Shown here one piece after another: positions 43,643-51,810 of a DNA stretch of 64,000 nucleotides (positions within the stretch are counted from its first letter, which is position 1; each line of letters starts with the position of its first letter). The stretch is from positions 248,001 through 312,000 of the forward strand of contig NZ_VEBK01000001.1 of the NCBI RefSeq assembly GCF_007676755.1, read 5' to 3'. The translations under genes and the position numbers were made by a program. This stretch comes from Bacillus sp. FJAT-22090. Lineage in GTDB: Bacteria; Bacillota; Bacilli; Bacillales_A; Planococcaceae. Below the pieces are notes generated by a model that was not told the DNA's origin, searched no databases, and worked only from the letters and a program-made list of their open reading frames with translations.

Positions 43643-44484
43643 CATTCAATATTTCTCCATAAATATAAAGCAGCATAACTAAGGTATGGGGACCATGCTT
43701 CTAAATGGGAGCTGATTTCTTCTTTCGATGGCTTCTGCTCCATATTCCAAAGTTGCTTTAAAGAATTTTGTAGACCTATATCCGCGAGCGGGAACAAGTT
43801 CTCCCTACCTAGTCCAAAAAGTAAAAAGCTTTCTGCTGTCCAAGGGCCGATTCCACGATATTTGGTTAATGTTTTAATAATGGTTTCGTCGGTATCATTT
43901 GCAAAAGCGTCTAAATTTAACTCTCCTTCTGCAATTGCTTTAGATATACCTATTATATACTCCGCTTTTCTAGTACTAAATTGCATATTACGAAGCGTAT
44001 CAATTTCAAGCAATGCAATTTTTTCTGGAGTCGGATAAAACCAAACCCCTTCCCTCTGTTCCCCAAACGAGTGGACAAACCGTTCCGTCAAAGTTCGTGC
44101 GAATGAAAGATTCAATTGTTGATGAATGATACTTTTCATTAAGTTCGCGTATAAAGAATAATCCGTTATGATGGGAGTTCCTTCATACTTTAAAAACAAT
44201 TCTTTTAAATTTGTCTGTGAGAAATGAGTACTTACCGGCTCTAAATTTCGATGAAAATGAAATATAGACTTAATACGTTCAAAATGCTGATCCGATTCTA
44301 TACCAGTCAGTATAAAAGTAGGTGCTTGGAATGTACCTATACTCTGAATAGTTATAATCGTTTGGTCTAAAGGAACTTTGACTTGTTGCTTATGTATATC
44401 CACCTTATTTAATGGATCTAATGCAAGCCTTGCAATTGCCTCATCAAATCGATAGGCAAAAGGCAATTCAATCATTTCTGTCAT
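43642..44484 (-). CDS. DNA-3-methyladenine glycosylase II family (AlkA-like)
   Basis: 280 aa from ATG 44484, six bases after AAAGGAGAG. The helix-hairpin-helix and Gly/Pro/Asp region reads LTKYRGIGPWTAESFLLFGLG followed by the catalytic Asp in FPLADIG (about 238). The N-terminal AlkA-like beta domain is also present. It should excise 3-methyladenine and other alkylated bases in base-excision repair. B. subtilis YfjP is a likely counterpart. It is separated from the upstream gene by a terminator. Confidence 0.88.
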   Translation of the reverse strand: MTEMIELPFAYRFDEAIARLALDPLNKVDIHKQQVKVPLDQTIITIQSIGTFQAPTFILTGIESDQHFERIKSIFHFHRNLEPVSTHFSQTNLKELFLKYEGTPIITDYSLYANLMKSIIHQQLNLSFARTLTERFVHSFGEQREGVWFYPTPEKIALLEIDTLRNMQFSTRKAEYIIGISKAIAEGELNLDAFANDTDETIIKTLTKYRGIGPWTAESFLLFGLGRENLFPLADIGLQNSLKQLWNMEQKPSKEEISSHLEAWSPYLSYAALYLWRNIE

Positions 44485-44526
44485 TTTTTTCTCTCCTTTA
44501 TTATGTGCTAAACAGCAGGCACTACA

Positions 44527-44570
44527 AAATCCCAAATCGCTTCAATAAAGTCGAAGTGACTTGGGATTTT
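44527..44570 (-). terminator. Terminator of the PgpA-family gene
   Basis: Long hairpin (44527-44543 with 44552-44570; AAAATCCCAA pairs with TTGGGATTTT, with GAAG/CTTC deeper in) ending in TTTTG on the minus strand. Confidence 0.75.
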
Positions 44571-44576
44571 TATCAA

Positions 44577-45161
44577 TTATGTTCTTACATCTTTTAACTT
44601 TGCCTCAGGAGCGGTTTCATCTGGTTTAATATCTTCAAATGTTTCATTTGCTTCTTCTAAATCTCTCGTACGATGAGCTAAGCGAGATGCTGCACTTGCA
44701 GCGATGCTACAAACTAGATCATCTAAAAATGTATGAACTCCGATGCCAGCTTTTGTATCTAATTTGGATATAATGCCTATTTTATTTTTATCTAAATGAC
44801 CAAAAGTAGTTACAGCTATACTTCCATACGTATACACAGCACCAAGCGCAATTGTCTCGTCTACACCAAATAGGCCTTCATCTGCTTCTACAATTTCTTG
44901 CAAAGGAGCAGAAAGCATTTTTTTCTCTGCAAGTTCATCTAACTCTACACCTACTAAAATGGCATGTTGCATTTCCCTTTTTTTCAAAACACTTTTAATG
45001 GATTCCACACAGTGTTCGATTGTTAGCCCTTTATTGTACGGCATTTGCATTTCGAAAACAATTTTAGCAATTTCTTCAATAGTTACTCCTCTACGTAGTA
45101 ACGCATCATTGGCAGCTTTTTCTACTGTTCGTGAATGAACTCTTGACGTTTGTCTATCCAA
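44577..45161 (-). CDS. Phosphatidylglycerophosphatase A family protein (YutG-like)
   Basis: 194 aa from a TTG start with AAAGGGGATAAG upstream. The PgpA fold is recognisable by VFEMQMPYNKGLT, GVDETIALGAVYTYGSIAVTTFG, and a C-terminal KAGIGVHTFLDDLVCSIAA, which contains the acidic phosphatase residues. The role would be to dephosphorylate phosphatidylglycerol phosphate or a similar phospholipid. The acidic tail (about 170-194) is longer than the core. The neighbours give no support. Confidence 0.85.
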   Translation of the reverse strand: MDRQTSRVHSRTVEKAANDALLRRGVTIEEIAKIVFEMQMPYNKGLTIEHCVESIKSVLKKREMQHAILVGVELDELAEKKMLSAPLQEIVEADEGLFGVDETIALGAVYTYGSIAVTTFGHLDKNKIGIISKLDTKAGIGVHTFLDDLVCSIAASAASRLAHRTRDLEEANETFEDIKPDETAPEAKLKDVRT

Positions 45162-45318
45162 TTGGCTTATCCCCTTTATTTAGACTTTCACTTCGTATTT
45201 CCATGAAGATACAATACAATAATAAACGCAGTTTCTTTTAAGGATTAGAGTTTATTATACCTCTGTTCAAGTATATGTTACAATTTCTATACAACATGAT
45301 TATTGTAGGAGGACTTTT

Positions 45319-46041
45319 ATGAATCGAGGAGTTGTACAAGATTTAACGCTATTTAGCGAAGCTTTACAAGAAGAGATGCAATTACTAATATATTTGCCAC
45401 CAAACTATTCTCCTTTGTATAAATACTCTGTTCTTATCGCAAATGATGGAAAAGATTATTTTCAGTTAGGGCGAATTTCTCGAGTTGCAGATGAATTATA
45501 TGAGCAGAAAGAAATCGAAAACTTAATAATTGTTGGCGTCCCATACAAAAATGTAAAAGACCGAAGAGAAAAATATCATCCAGATGGAGATAAACATCAA
45601 TCATATATCCGATTTTTAGCACAAGAACTTATCCCTTACATAGATGCAAATTATCCTACTTATCAAATAGGAATGGGACGTGCCTTGATCGGTGATTCAC
45701 TTGCCGCTACTGTTTCTCTACTAACAGCTCTCCAATATCCAAATACATTTGGAAAAGTTATTTTACATTCTCCACTCGTAAATGAGTATGTATTGTCGCA
45801 AGTTGAAAGTTTTAAAGAAATTCATGCATTTTCACTTTATCAAGTTGTTGGAAAAGATGAAATAGCTGTCAAAACAGGCGACGGATTATTAACGGATTTC
45901 ATCACCCAAAATAGAAAATTGCATAATTTAATAATAAAAAAAGGTTTTTCAGCGTTTTATGACGAATTAGAAGGAGACCATACTTGGAAGCTTTGGCAAC
46001 CAGATATGAAAAGAGCTCTGCAAAACAATTTCGGCTTATAA
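45319..46041 (+). CDS. yjcH: Putative esterase YjcH
   Basis: 240 aa. Esterase D/enterochelin esterase-like alpha/beta hydrolase: LLIYLPPNYSP at the N-terminus, GVPYKNVKDRREKYHPDGDKH in the middle, and the catalytic Ser in ALIGDSLAA (about 135). The likely acid is in VGKDE and the catalytic His is in EGDHTWKLW (about 225). TAGGAGG precedes the ATG. yjcH, yjcG and yjcF are clustered in the same way in B. subtilis. The substrate is unknown. Confidence 0.88.
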   Translation: MNRGVVQDLTLFSEALQEEMQLLIYLPPNYSPLYKYSVLIANDGKDYFQLGRISRVADELYEQKEIENLIIVGVPYKNVKDRREKYHPDGDKHQSYIRFLAQELIPYIDANYPTYQIGMGRALIGDSLAATVSLLTALQYPNTFGKVILHSPLVNEYVLSQVESFKEIHAFSLYQVVGKDEIAVKTGDGLLTDFITQNRKLHNLIIKKGFSAFYDELEGDHTWKLWQPDMKRALQNNFGL

Positions 46042-46100
46042 AATTTTTTTGTTATAATAGTTATGTGGTCGATATAAATATTACGAGGAGGTAATGAAAA

Positions 46101-46616
46101 ATGAAATACGGTATTGTTGCTTTCCCATCCAAAAAAGTACAGGATTTTGCTAACTCCTACAGAAAGCGTTATGACCCGCATTATGCATTAATCACACCGC
46201 ATATGACGGTTAAAGGAGTTTTTGAGGCAGATGAAAATGAAATTAAGCATATTGCAGAAAATGTAGCAAAAGTAGTAGCAGAACATAAACCTTTTACATT
46301 AAAAACATCCAAAGTCAGTTCGTTTGCACCTGTTACAAACGCTATTTACTTTAAGGTTGAACCAACTGAGGAGCTAATCTCATTACACAAGAGCTTAAAT
46401 GCTATTGGATTTAATGACGAGGAAAATTATGCATTTGTACCACATATTACAATCGCTCAAAAATTGAACGCAAGCGAACATGACGATATTTATCCACAAT
46501 TAAAAATGATCGGGGCAGAATTCGAGGAACAAATTGACCGTCTTCATTTACTTTACCAACTAGAAGATGGTTCCTGGACTGTTTACGAAACATTTAGATT
46601 GTCTGGAGCTGAATAA
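46101..46616 (+). CDS. yjcG: 2H phosphoesterase family protein YjcG
   Basis: 171 aa. Two HxT motifs mark the 2H phosphoesterase/2'-5' RNA ligase-like fold: PHMTVKG (about 35) and PHITIAQ (about 115). The N-terminus MKYGIVAFPSKKVQDFAN and the end YQLEDGSWTVYETF match B. subtilis YjcG. CGAGGAGG lies upstream. Such enzymes act on cyclic phosphates; the natural substrate is unknown. It lies between yjcH and yjcF, in the same order as in B. subtilis. Confidence 0.93.
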   Translation: MKYGIVAFPSKKVQDFANSYRKRYDPHYALITPHMTVKGVFEADENEIKHIAENVAKVVAEHKPFTLKTSKVSSFAPVTNAIYFKVEPTEELISLHKSLNAIGFNDEENYAFVPHITIAQKLNASEHDDIYPQLKMIGAEFEEQIDRLHLLYQLEDGSWTVYETFRLSGAE

Positions 46617-46619
46617 TAA

Positions 46620-47054
46620 TTGGTAATTGCAAAGAGAGTAGAAACTGAAAAAGAGTATGAAGACGCAATTTTAATAAGAAGAAAAGTTTTCGTGGAAGAG
46701 CAAGATGTTCCACTTCATATGGAACTAGACGAATTCGACGCAAACGCGGTTCATTTTGTTGCTTATGACGGGGAAACTCCTTTTGGAGCCGGTCGTATTC
46801 GAACAGCCGAACCATCTATCGGAAAAATAGAACGTGTTTGTATTCTTCCTGAATATAGAGGGAAAAGTTTTGGTAATTTAATGATGCAATGCATGGAAGA
46901 CTATGCATTTTCAAATGGTTTTCAAAAACTAAAACTTAATGCACAAAGCTATGCTATCCCTTTTTATGAAAAAAGAAATTACACGATCACGTCTCCTGAA
47001 TTTTTAGAGGCTGGAATTCCACATCGTGCAATGGACAAATCATTAACGTCATAA
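46620..47054 (+). CDS. yjcF: GNAT family N-acetyltransferase YjcF
   Basis: 144 aa from a TTG start three bases after the yjcG stop, with GGAG inside yjcG. The acetyl-CoA binding motif is RVCILPEYRGKSFGNLMM (about 78-95, RGxxxG). A late motif with LNAQSYAIPFYEKRNY follows. The substrate is unknown. Translational coupling to yjcG is likely. Confidence 0.92.
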   Translation: MVIAKRVETEKEYEDAILIRRKVFVEEQDVPLHMELDEFDANAVHFVAYDGETPFGAGRIRTAEPSIGKIERVCILPEYRGKSFGNLMMQCMEDYAFSNGFQKLKLNAQSYAIPFYEKRNYTITSPEFLEAGIPHRAMDKSLTS

Positions 47055-47055
47055 T

Positions 47056-47094
47056 AAAACCGCTAAACGATTCTAACAATCGTTTAGCGGTTTT
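47056..47094. terminator. Bidirectional terminator after yjcF
   Basis: A 16-bp perfect stem (AAAACCGCTAAACGAT, 47056-47071 with 47079-47094) ends the yjcH-G-F unit and the convergent small gene. Confidence 0.92.
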
Positions 47095-47100
47095 ATATTG

Positions 47101-47406
47101 TTAAATGTAAAGATTCACACTGTTACCTTTACCACTGATTTCTGCAATTTTTGGTGATAAATTAATCGGATTCGGTTGGATAAAGCCTTTATATAAGGGT
47201 AAGTTAGATGGTCCATCTACTTCCGAAAATTGCTTTTCTTCCTCTTCTATTAGCTCTTGTTCTTCCCGCTCTAAATGATCATCAAATATCGATTTCATCT
47301 TAATACTATCTACATTATTAATATAAGCAAAATTATAATCGTCCATTAACATTCGATTTGCATAAAGCTGCGATTGTATTGGTTGACTTGGAATAATATA
47401 TCCCAT
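47101..47406 (-). CDS. Hypothetical protein in the spore gene block
   Basis: 101 aa. GGGGGTG precedes the ATG by six bases. The N-terminus is polar and Tyr-rich (MGYIIPSQPIQSQLYANR), the middle has an acidic stretch (EREEQELIEEEEKQ), and the C-terminus contains Pro-rich YKGFIQPNPINLSP. I do not recognise a family. Its position next to spoVIF and yjcZ suggests a spore-related role, but this is only inference. The 83-bp gap upstream has no clear sigma-factor signature. Confidence 0.65.
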   Translation of the reverse strand: MGYIIPSQPIQSQLYANRMLMDDYNFAYINNVDSIKMKSIFDDHLEREEQELIEEEEKQFSEVDGPSNLPLYKGFIQPNPINLSPKIAEISGKGNSVNLYI

Positions 47407-47489
47407 CTTCTACACCCCCATTTTATTTATACTCTTTACCCGAAGACCTTATACACTAAACATAAAATATTGTTTTTTCCCGATTTTTT

Positions 47490-47735
47490 TTAGAGCAGCT
47501 TTTCTATATCTTTTAAGCTTAGCGAGCTTCCACTTTGTAAAATGGAATTCGTCAGTTCATCTTCTAATTGTTTAGATACTGGTTTATTTGCAACTTTTCC
47601 AACCTTGCGCACTATCTTACGCACCTGTTTTTCATCCGTAAAATCAGCATGCGAGATGGCATTGGCAAGCGTAAAAAGTTCCTCCATAGATACTCCAGTT
47701 TTGTTTTCAATTGCTTTAAAAAATGAATTTTGCAC
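47490..47735 (-). CDS. spoVIF: Stage VI sporulation protein F (SpoVIF/YjcC)
   Basis: 81 aa from a GTG start with GAGGGGG upstream. The sequence FFKAIENKTGVSMEELFTLANAISHADFTDEKQVRKIVR matches B. subtilis SpoVIF, a mother-cell protein needed for coat assembly and lysozyme resistance of spores. Its position next to a yjcZ-type gene and near the yjcF-H cluster agrees with B. subtilis. It follows the small gene upstream by 33 bp, so co-transcription is likely. Confidence 0.9.
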   Translation of the reverse strand: MQNSFFKAIENKTGVSMEELFTLANAISHADFTDEKQVRKIVRKVGKVANKPVSKQLEDELTNSILQSGSSLSLKDIEKLL

Positions 47736-47768
47736 TTCTTTTCCCCCTCACATTTTGATTAGTTTTGA

Positions 47769-47912
47769 TTAAGGGAGAAAGCTTCTACCGACAATGATTA
47801 ATAATATGAATAAAACAACGATCAATACAAAAGTTGAGTTTCGATTTCCACCATAACCTCCGCCGTAGCCTCCGCCATAGCCAGGATATCCTCCACCACA
47901 GTAGTCGTACAT
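47769..47912 (-). CDS. YjcZ family sporulation protein
   Basis: 47 aa read directly: [19 protein letters not shown], a short Gly-Asn spacer, then one hydrophobic helix ([15 protein letters not shown]) and a short end FLP. This Tyr/Gly-rich head with a C-terminal helix is the mark of the YjcZ family. GAGGAGGG lies nine bases before the ATG. Such small membrane proteins are common in spore formers and their function is unknown. It lies directly upstream of spoVIF. Confidence 0.88.
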   Translation of the reverse strand: MYDYCGGGYPGYGGGYGGGYGGNRNSTFVLIVVLFILLIIVGRSFLP

Positions 47913-47980
47913 AATCTTTCCCTCCTCTCCTCTTCAACTTATCATATGCAAGGAGGGTACTAAGAAAAAGGGCGAATCAA

Positions 47981-48346
47981 CTAGTAGGTTGTTTTCCTCT
48001 TTTGAAAAATAAATGCACCAATTACACCAAATAAGATTGCCGCACTAATACCAGAACTTGTCACTTCGAACATCCCAGTCAGTACGCCTATAAGCCCATG
48101 CTTTTCAGCTTCCGCTAGAGCACCATGAGTTAACGAGTTTCCGAAAGATGTAATGGGAATAGTGGCGCCAGCACCTGCAAAATCAATTAGCGGTTCATAT
48201 AGACCAATACCATCTAAAATAGAACCGCAAACAACTAATGCACTTAAAGTATGTGCAGGTGTTAGTTTTAAACCGTCCATTAATATTTGACCAATCACAC
48301 AAATAAGACCACCAACAATAAATGAAGTAATTAACGATGTTATCAA
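47981..48346 (-). CDS. spoVAE: Stage V sporulation protein AE (SpoVAEb)
   Basis: 121 aa from TTG 48346, five bases after AGAGGGG and one base after the spoVAD stop; the longer frame is only overlap with spoVAD. Four hydrophobic segments and the motif FAGAGATIPITSFGNSLTHGA match SpoVAEb. It is part of the inner-membrane channel that moves Ca-dipicolinic acid into the forespore and releases it at germination. Confidence 0.93.
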   Translation of the reverse strand: MITSLITSFIVGGLICVIGQILMDGLKLTPAHTLSALVVCGSILDGIGLYEPLIDFAGAGATIPITSFGNSLTHGALAEAEKHGLIGVLTGMFEVTSSGISAAILFGVIGAFIFQKRKTTY

Positions 48347-48347
48347 A

Positions 48348-49355
48348 TTATCCCCTCTTCTCCATACGGCATTCAATGGCATGAGCAATACAAGGAATTG
48401 TTTCACCTTGTTGAAAAGTTAATGGTGACAATAATGCCCCCGTTGCAACAAGAAGCACGCGGCTATATACACCATTTTTTAATTGGTTATAGACATAACT
48501 AAAAAAAACTGCAGCTGAACAACCAGCGCCGCTTGCTCCTGCGTTAAAAAATGAATTATCCCCATAAAATTGTGCACCGGCATCCTGTAAAATTACACCG
48601 CTATTCTCATCTTGAAACATTTCCTTTAATATCGCTAAACCTATTTTCCCTAAATCACCGGTCATAATAACGTCATAATCCGCCATGCTACTATTAGTAT
48701 TTTTTAAATGCCTTTCTATTGTGTCTCTTGCTGCAGGTGCCATCGCAGCTCCCATATGTAAAGGATCTGTTTGTCCGCCATCAACTACTCGTCCAATTGT
48801 CGCATGTGTAATAATGGGGGCATTTTTTGCATGTTTTTGAAGTAAGGCATAGCCTGCCGCCGTCACTGTCCACTGAGCACTTCCAGGTTTTTGAGCACCA
48901 TACTCAATTGGATATCTAAACTGCCTTTCTACTGCCGGATGATGACTGGATGCTCCTGCCAAAATCGATTTAGCGTTTCCAGACTCTAAGAGTAGGCTGC
49001 CTATTATTAATGATTCCATTGAGCTTGCACAGGCCGAAAAAACTCCCATATAGGGGATTGCTAATTTTCGAGCCGCAAAATTTGTCGGAGATAGCTGATT
49101 GATCAAATCACCTCCAATAAACATATCAATGTTTTCCATCTGTTCTTTTCCTTTTCGGGCTGCTAATATGCAAGCTTTCTCTATATAACGGGTATTTGCT
49201 TGTTCATATGATTCCCCTTTTTCATTCTCTAATGGAAGTATTTCATCAAATGAATCTACAAAAGAACTTTCTTTCTCCACAGGACCAACAACTACACCCG
49301 TGCTCGCTATGCTAGGCATTTCCTTAAACTGAATTGTCCCAAATACATTTACCAT
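48348..49355 (-). CDS. spoVAD: Stage V sporulation protein AD (SpoVAD)
   Basis: 335 aa. Thiolase-like fold with FSACASSMESLIIG (Cys about 109) and FFNAGASGAGCSAAVFF, which match SpoVAD, the soluble dipicolinic-acid-binding subunit. The start overlaps spoVAC by seven bases and has GGGAG at good spacing. The Cys/His catalytic set of true thiolases is only partly kept, as expected. Confidence 0.95.
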   Translation of the reverse strand: MVNVFGTIQFKEMPSIASTGVVVGPVEKESSFVDSFDEILPLENEKGESYEQANTRYIEKACILAARKGKEQMENIDMFIGGDLINQLSPTNFAARKLAIPYMGVFSACASSMESLIIGSLLLESGNAKSILAGASSHHPAVERQFRYPIEYGAQKPGSAQWTVTAAGYALLQKHAKNAPIITHATIGRVVDGGQTDPLHMGAAMAPAARDTIERHLKNTNSSMADYDVIMTGDLGKIGLAILKEMFQDENSGVILQDAGAQFYGDNSFFNAGASGAGCSAAVFFSYVYNQLKNGVYSRVLLVATGALLSPLTFQQGETIPCIAHAIECRMEKRG

Positions 49356-49804
49356 GAGACCACTCCCATTTTCACTAATATTGTTTTAATTAATGCTACT
49401 AAAAAAGCGGAAAGTACACCGAATACAATAACGGAACCAGCAAGCTTGAACATATTACCACCTATCCCTAACACATATCCTTCTGATTTATGTTCAATCG
49501 ACGCTGAAATGACGGCATTACCAAATCCTGTTACAGGAACTGCTGAGCCAGCTCCTCCAAACTGAGAAATCTTCTTATATAAACCGGTACCTGTTAAAAT
49601 CATGGCAATGAACACCATAGTAGCTACCGTCGGATTGCCTGCGGTTCGTTCAGTGAACGGAAAAAATCGTATATAAAATAAAGTAATGAGCTGTCCGACC
49701 GTGCAAATAATACCTCCAACTAAAAAGGCTTTTATCATATTTACTAGTAGAGGGGCTTTAGGTGTTTGTTTATCGACAATTTTATCGAATTGTTTTTGAT
49801 CCAT
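49349..49804 (-). CDS. spoVAC: Stage V sporulation protein AC (SpoVAC)
   Basis: 151 aa with about four helices and the motif FGGAGSAVPVTGFGNAVISA (about 90-109), the SpoVAC counterpart of the motif in SpoVAE. SpoVAC behaves as a mechanosensitive channel for dipicolinic acid release. Its start codon overlaps the stop of the lipoprotein gene by one base (TAATG). Confidence 0.95.
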   Translation of the reverse strand: MDQKQFDKIVDKQTPKAPLLVNMIKAFLVGGIICTVGQLITLFYIRFFPFTERTAGNPTVATMVFIAMILTGTGLYKKISQFGGAGSAVPVTGFGNAVISASIEHKSEGYVLGIGGNMFKLAGSVIVFGVLSAFLVALIKTILVKMGVVSW

Positions 49805-50196
49805 TATGTCTCTTCCTTTGAAAGTAATTTTATTTCTTCGATTTTTTTTGTTAGTTCCTTTGTTTTCAACTTTTTATCTATTATTTCTTCTAATTCCCAT
49901 CTTATTTTTAAATCACCGCTAACTAAAATTTCTTTATTTGGGAGCTTTTCTTCTAGTTGCTTCTTAATTTTTTTTTCTATCTTTTCTTTTTTAAATCGTT
50001 TCATCCTTTTAATATCAATAGCAATGAGGACATCATTTTCGTTTACTACGCTTTTATAACCGTTGATCGTGTCTTGCTTATTTAATATTTGCTGCAGTGG
50101 TTGAGTGTCTACTTCAGGGTAAATAGCTTCTTCCCTTTCGCTTGAACAACCTGTTAAAAGCAGCAACATAAGGCAAACACATAATATTTTTTTCAT
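49804..50196 (-). CDS. Sporulation lipoprotein, YhcN/YlaJ-like
   Basis: 130 aa from ATG 50196, nine bases after AAAGGAG; an in-frame GTG six bases earlier is too close to that site. Lipobox LLTGC (Cys about 17). The mature part is rich in Lys and Glu and contains a segment of the YhcN type (INGYKSVVNENDVLIAIDIKR). It leads the spoVAC-AD-AE genes behind a sigma-G promoter. A YhcN/YlaJ lipoprotein followed by spoVAC-AD-AE also occurs in spoVA2mob operons of other Bacillales. Confidence 0.82.
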   Translation of the reverse strand: MKKILCVCLMLLLLTGCSSEREEAIYPEVDTQPLQQILNKQDTINGYKSVVNENDVLIAIDIKRMKRFKKEKIEKKIKKQLEEKLPNKEILVSGDLKIRWELEEIIDKKLKTKELTKKIEEIKLLSKEET

Positions 50197-50218
50197 TGGC
50201 ACTTGCTCCTTTTCCGGT

Positions 50219-50248
50219 TAGTATGCACCGTGAAAAATGAAATATACA
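50219..50248 (-). promoter_or_regulatory. Sigma-G promoter of the lipoprotein-spoVA operon
   Basis: On the minus strand TGTATA (50243-50248) and CATACTA (50219-50225) are separated by 17 bases. This fits the forespore sigma-G consensus almost exactly and lies just upstream of the operon. Confidence 0.85.
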
Positions 50249-50272
50249 AATGGTACTGTGATATTTGCCCTT

Positions 50273-50299
50273 ACCATTCAGATGAAATTACATAAGTTA
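50273..50299 (+). promoter_or_regulatory. Sigma-K promoter of cotZ
   Basis: AC (50273-50274), a 16-base spacer and CATAAGTTA (50291-50299) fit the mother-cell sigma-K pattern AC-N16/17-CATANNNTA. The cotZ start is 29 bases downstream. Confidence 0.75.
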
Positions 50300-50327
50300 G
50301 AAAGAGATGAAGAGGAGGTGAATTTCA

Positions 50328-50840
50328 ATGGGTTGTGGAAGAGTGGAAGATGTTACCGATGTGACAAGAAGTGGTCATTGTGTTTGTGATGTCGTACGTG
50401 CAATTAAAGATATTCAAGATCAAGCAACTGATGATTGTGCTCCATGTCCTACAAATTGTTTCCTAGAGCCACTTGGAGGTCTTGTTAGCCCTGCTAGACA
50501 CCAAGCAGATACTCGTGTATTCATGCTTTTAACAAAAGATGGAGATCCTTTCAAAGCATTTTTTAGAGATAGAGACAGATTCGATTGCGATTGTATCTCA
50601 GTTTATTTCCGAGTAGAAGATATTTTTGACGGCTGTTGTGCAACGTTACGCGTACTAGAACCACTTAACAGTACAAGAGGCGAAGTAAATTTATTAAGCG
50701 ATTGTGGAACAAAAATCGATTTAAGAAAACTTTGCCATGTACGTAATTTCGCATTAACTGGTAGCTGTATTACTGTAGATTTGAACTGTTTCTGTGCAAT
50801 TGAATGTGTAGCAGACGTATTTTTAGATGTATGTGACTGA
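50328..50840 (+). CDS. cotZ: Spore coat/crust protein CotZ (CotY/CotZ family)
   Basis: 170 aa with GAGGAGGTG upstream. It is rich in Cys (about 16), starting with GHCVCDVVRAIKDIQDQA and CAPCPTNCF, and continues with FMLLTKDGDPFKAFF and FDCDCISVYFRVE. It matches the CotY/CotZ family, which forms the outermost crust or the exosporium base through ordered, disulfide-linked sheets. Only one copy is seen, with no cotX, cotY or cotV-W neighbours. A cotO-like gene lies on the far side of the adjacent repeat array. Confidence 0.93.
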   Translation: MGCGRVEDVTDVTRSGHCVCDVVRAIKDIQDQATDDCAPCPTNCFLEPLGGLVSPARHQADTRVFMLLTKDGDPFKAFFRDRDRFDCDCISVYFRVEDIFDGCCATLRVLEPLNSTRGEVNLLSDCGTKIDLRKLCHVRNFALTGSCITVDLNCFCAIECVADVFLDVCD

Positions 50841-50866
50841 TCGTTTCCATACTTGTAGTGTCTATT

Positions 50867-50893
50867 CCGTTCGGGACTTCCCGGACGGTTTTA
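50867..50893 (+). terminator. Terminator of cotZ
   Basis: A 10-bp stem with one mismatch (CCGTTCGGGA, 50867-50876 with 50879-50888) is followed by TTTTATT. Confidence 0.75.
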
Positions 50894-51063
50894 TTCTATA
50901 CACTAGTTTAACCTCTAATACATAATAAAAATGGAGAGACGTGAGACGTTGCATAATCTGCTATTTTGAGGGATTGGAGTGAAATTGGCGGTGACTCCAA
51001 CAGGTTCAAGTAAGAATGATGAGACTTCGCCGTCCACTTTTACAGTTACCCTTAAAAAGGGAC

Positions 51064-51639
51064 ATCCGATCAAAGAGTGATACTATCCGATCATAAAAGT
51101 GGGACATCCGATCGTAACAAGGCAGCTTCCGATCATAAGAAACTCGTCCGAATAAAGTGTGATACTATCCAATCATAAAAGAGGGCCATCCGAGCATAAC
51201 GAGGCAGCTTCCGATCATAAAAATCTCATCCGAGCAAAGAGTGATACTATCCAAGCATAAAAGTGGGCTATCCGAGCATAACTAGGCAGGATCCGATCAT
51301 AAAAATCTCATCCGAGCAAAGAGTGATACTATCCAAGCATAACTAGGCAGCTTCCGATCATAAGAAACTCGTCCGAACAAAGAGTGATACTATCCTATCA
51401 TAAAAGAGGGCCATTCGAGCATAAAAGTGGGCTATCCGAGCATAACTAGGCAGCTTCCGATCATAAAAACCTCATGCGAGCAAAGAGTGCTACTATCCAA
51501 GCATAAAAGTGGGCCATCCGAGCATAAAAGTGGGCTATCCGAGCATAACTAGGCAGCTTCCGATCATAAAAATCTCGTCCGAACAAAGAGTGATAATATC
51601 CGATCTTAAAAATGGGCTATCCGAGCGTAAAATTAGCAC
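51064..51639. repeat. Large 21-bp-period array with a four-unit higher-order repeat
   Basis: About 28 units start with ATCCGAGCATAA or close variants. Four subtypes occur in order: A (..AAAGAGTGATACT), B (..CATAAAAGTGGGC), C (..CATAACTAGGCAGC), D (TTCCGATCATAAAAATCTC). A, B and C are 21 bp and D is 19 bp, which gives an 82-bp higher-order period. D units start at 51127, 51209, 51291, 51352, 51455 and 51558. The array lies between the convergent cotZ and cotO-like genes; the remaining flanks (50894-51063 and 51640-51810) show nothing I can name. It contains stops in all frames. Confidence 0.9.
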
Positions 51640-51810
51640 AATTTTTAATGGAACTTAAGATGGGAAATAAGTTTGCCGAAGCGGGCCGATTGAGCAGAAG
51701 CAGGAGATTGACTCGAATGTATAACCCGAGAAGTCTAGGTGAAAGTGATTGATACGCATTATTCCTATTGCAATATGGAAAATATATCCTCAGGCTTGAA
51801 AAATTACAAA

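Noticed and set aside
47913-47980. Sigma-K promoter upstream of the yjcZ-type gene
   Set aside because: CATATGATA fits the -10 pattern on the minus strand, but there is no AC at 16 or 17 bases upstream, so I did not annotate it.
51064-51639. CRISPR array
   Set aside because: The unit is 21 bp with no constant-repeat plus unique-spacer structure, and no cas genes are present. The same holds for the other three arrays.
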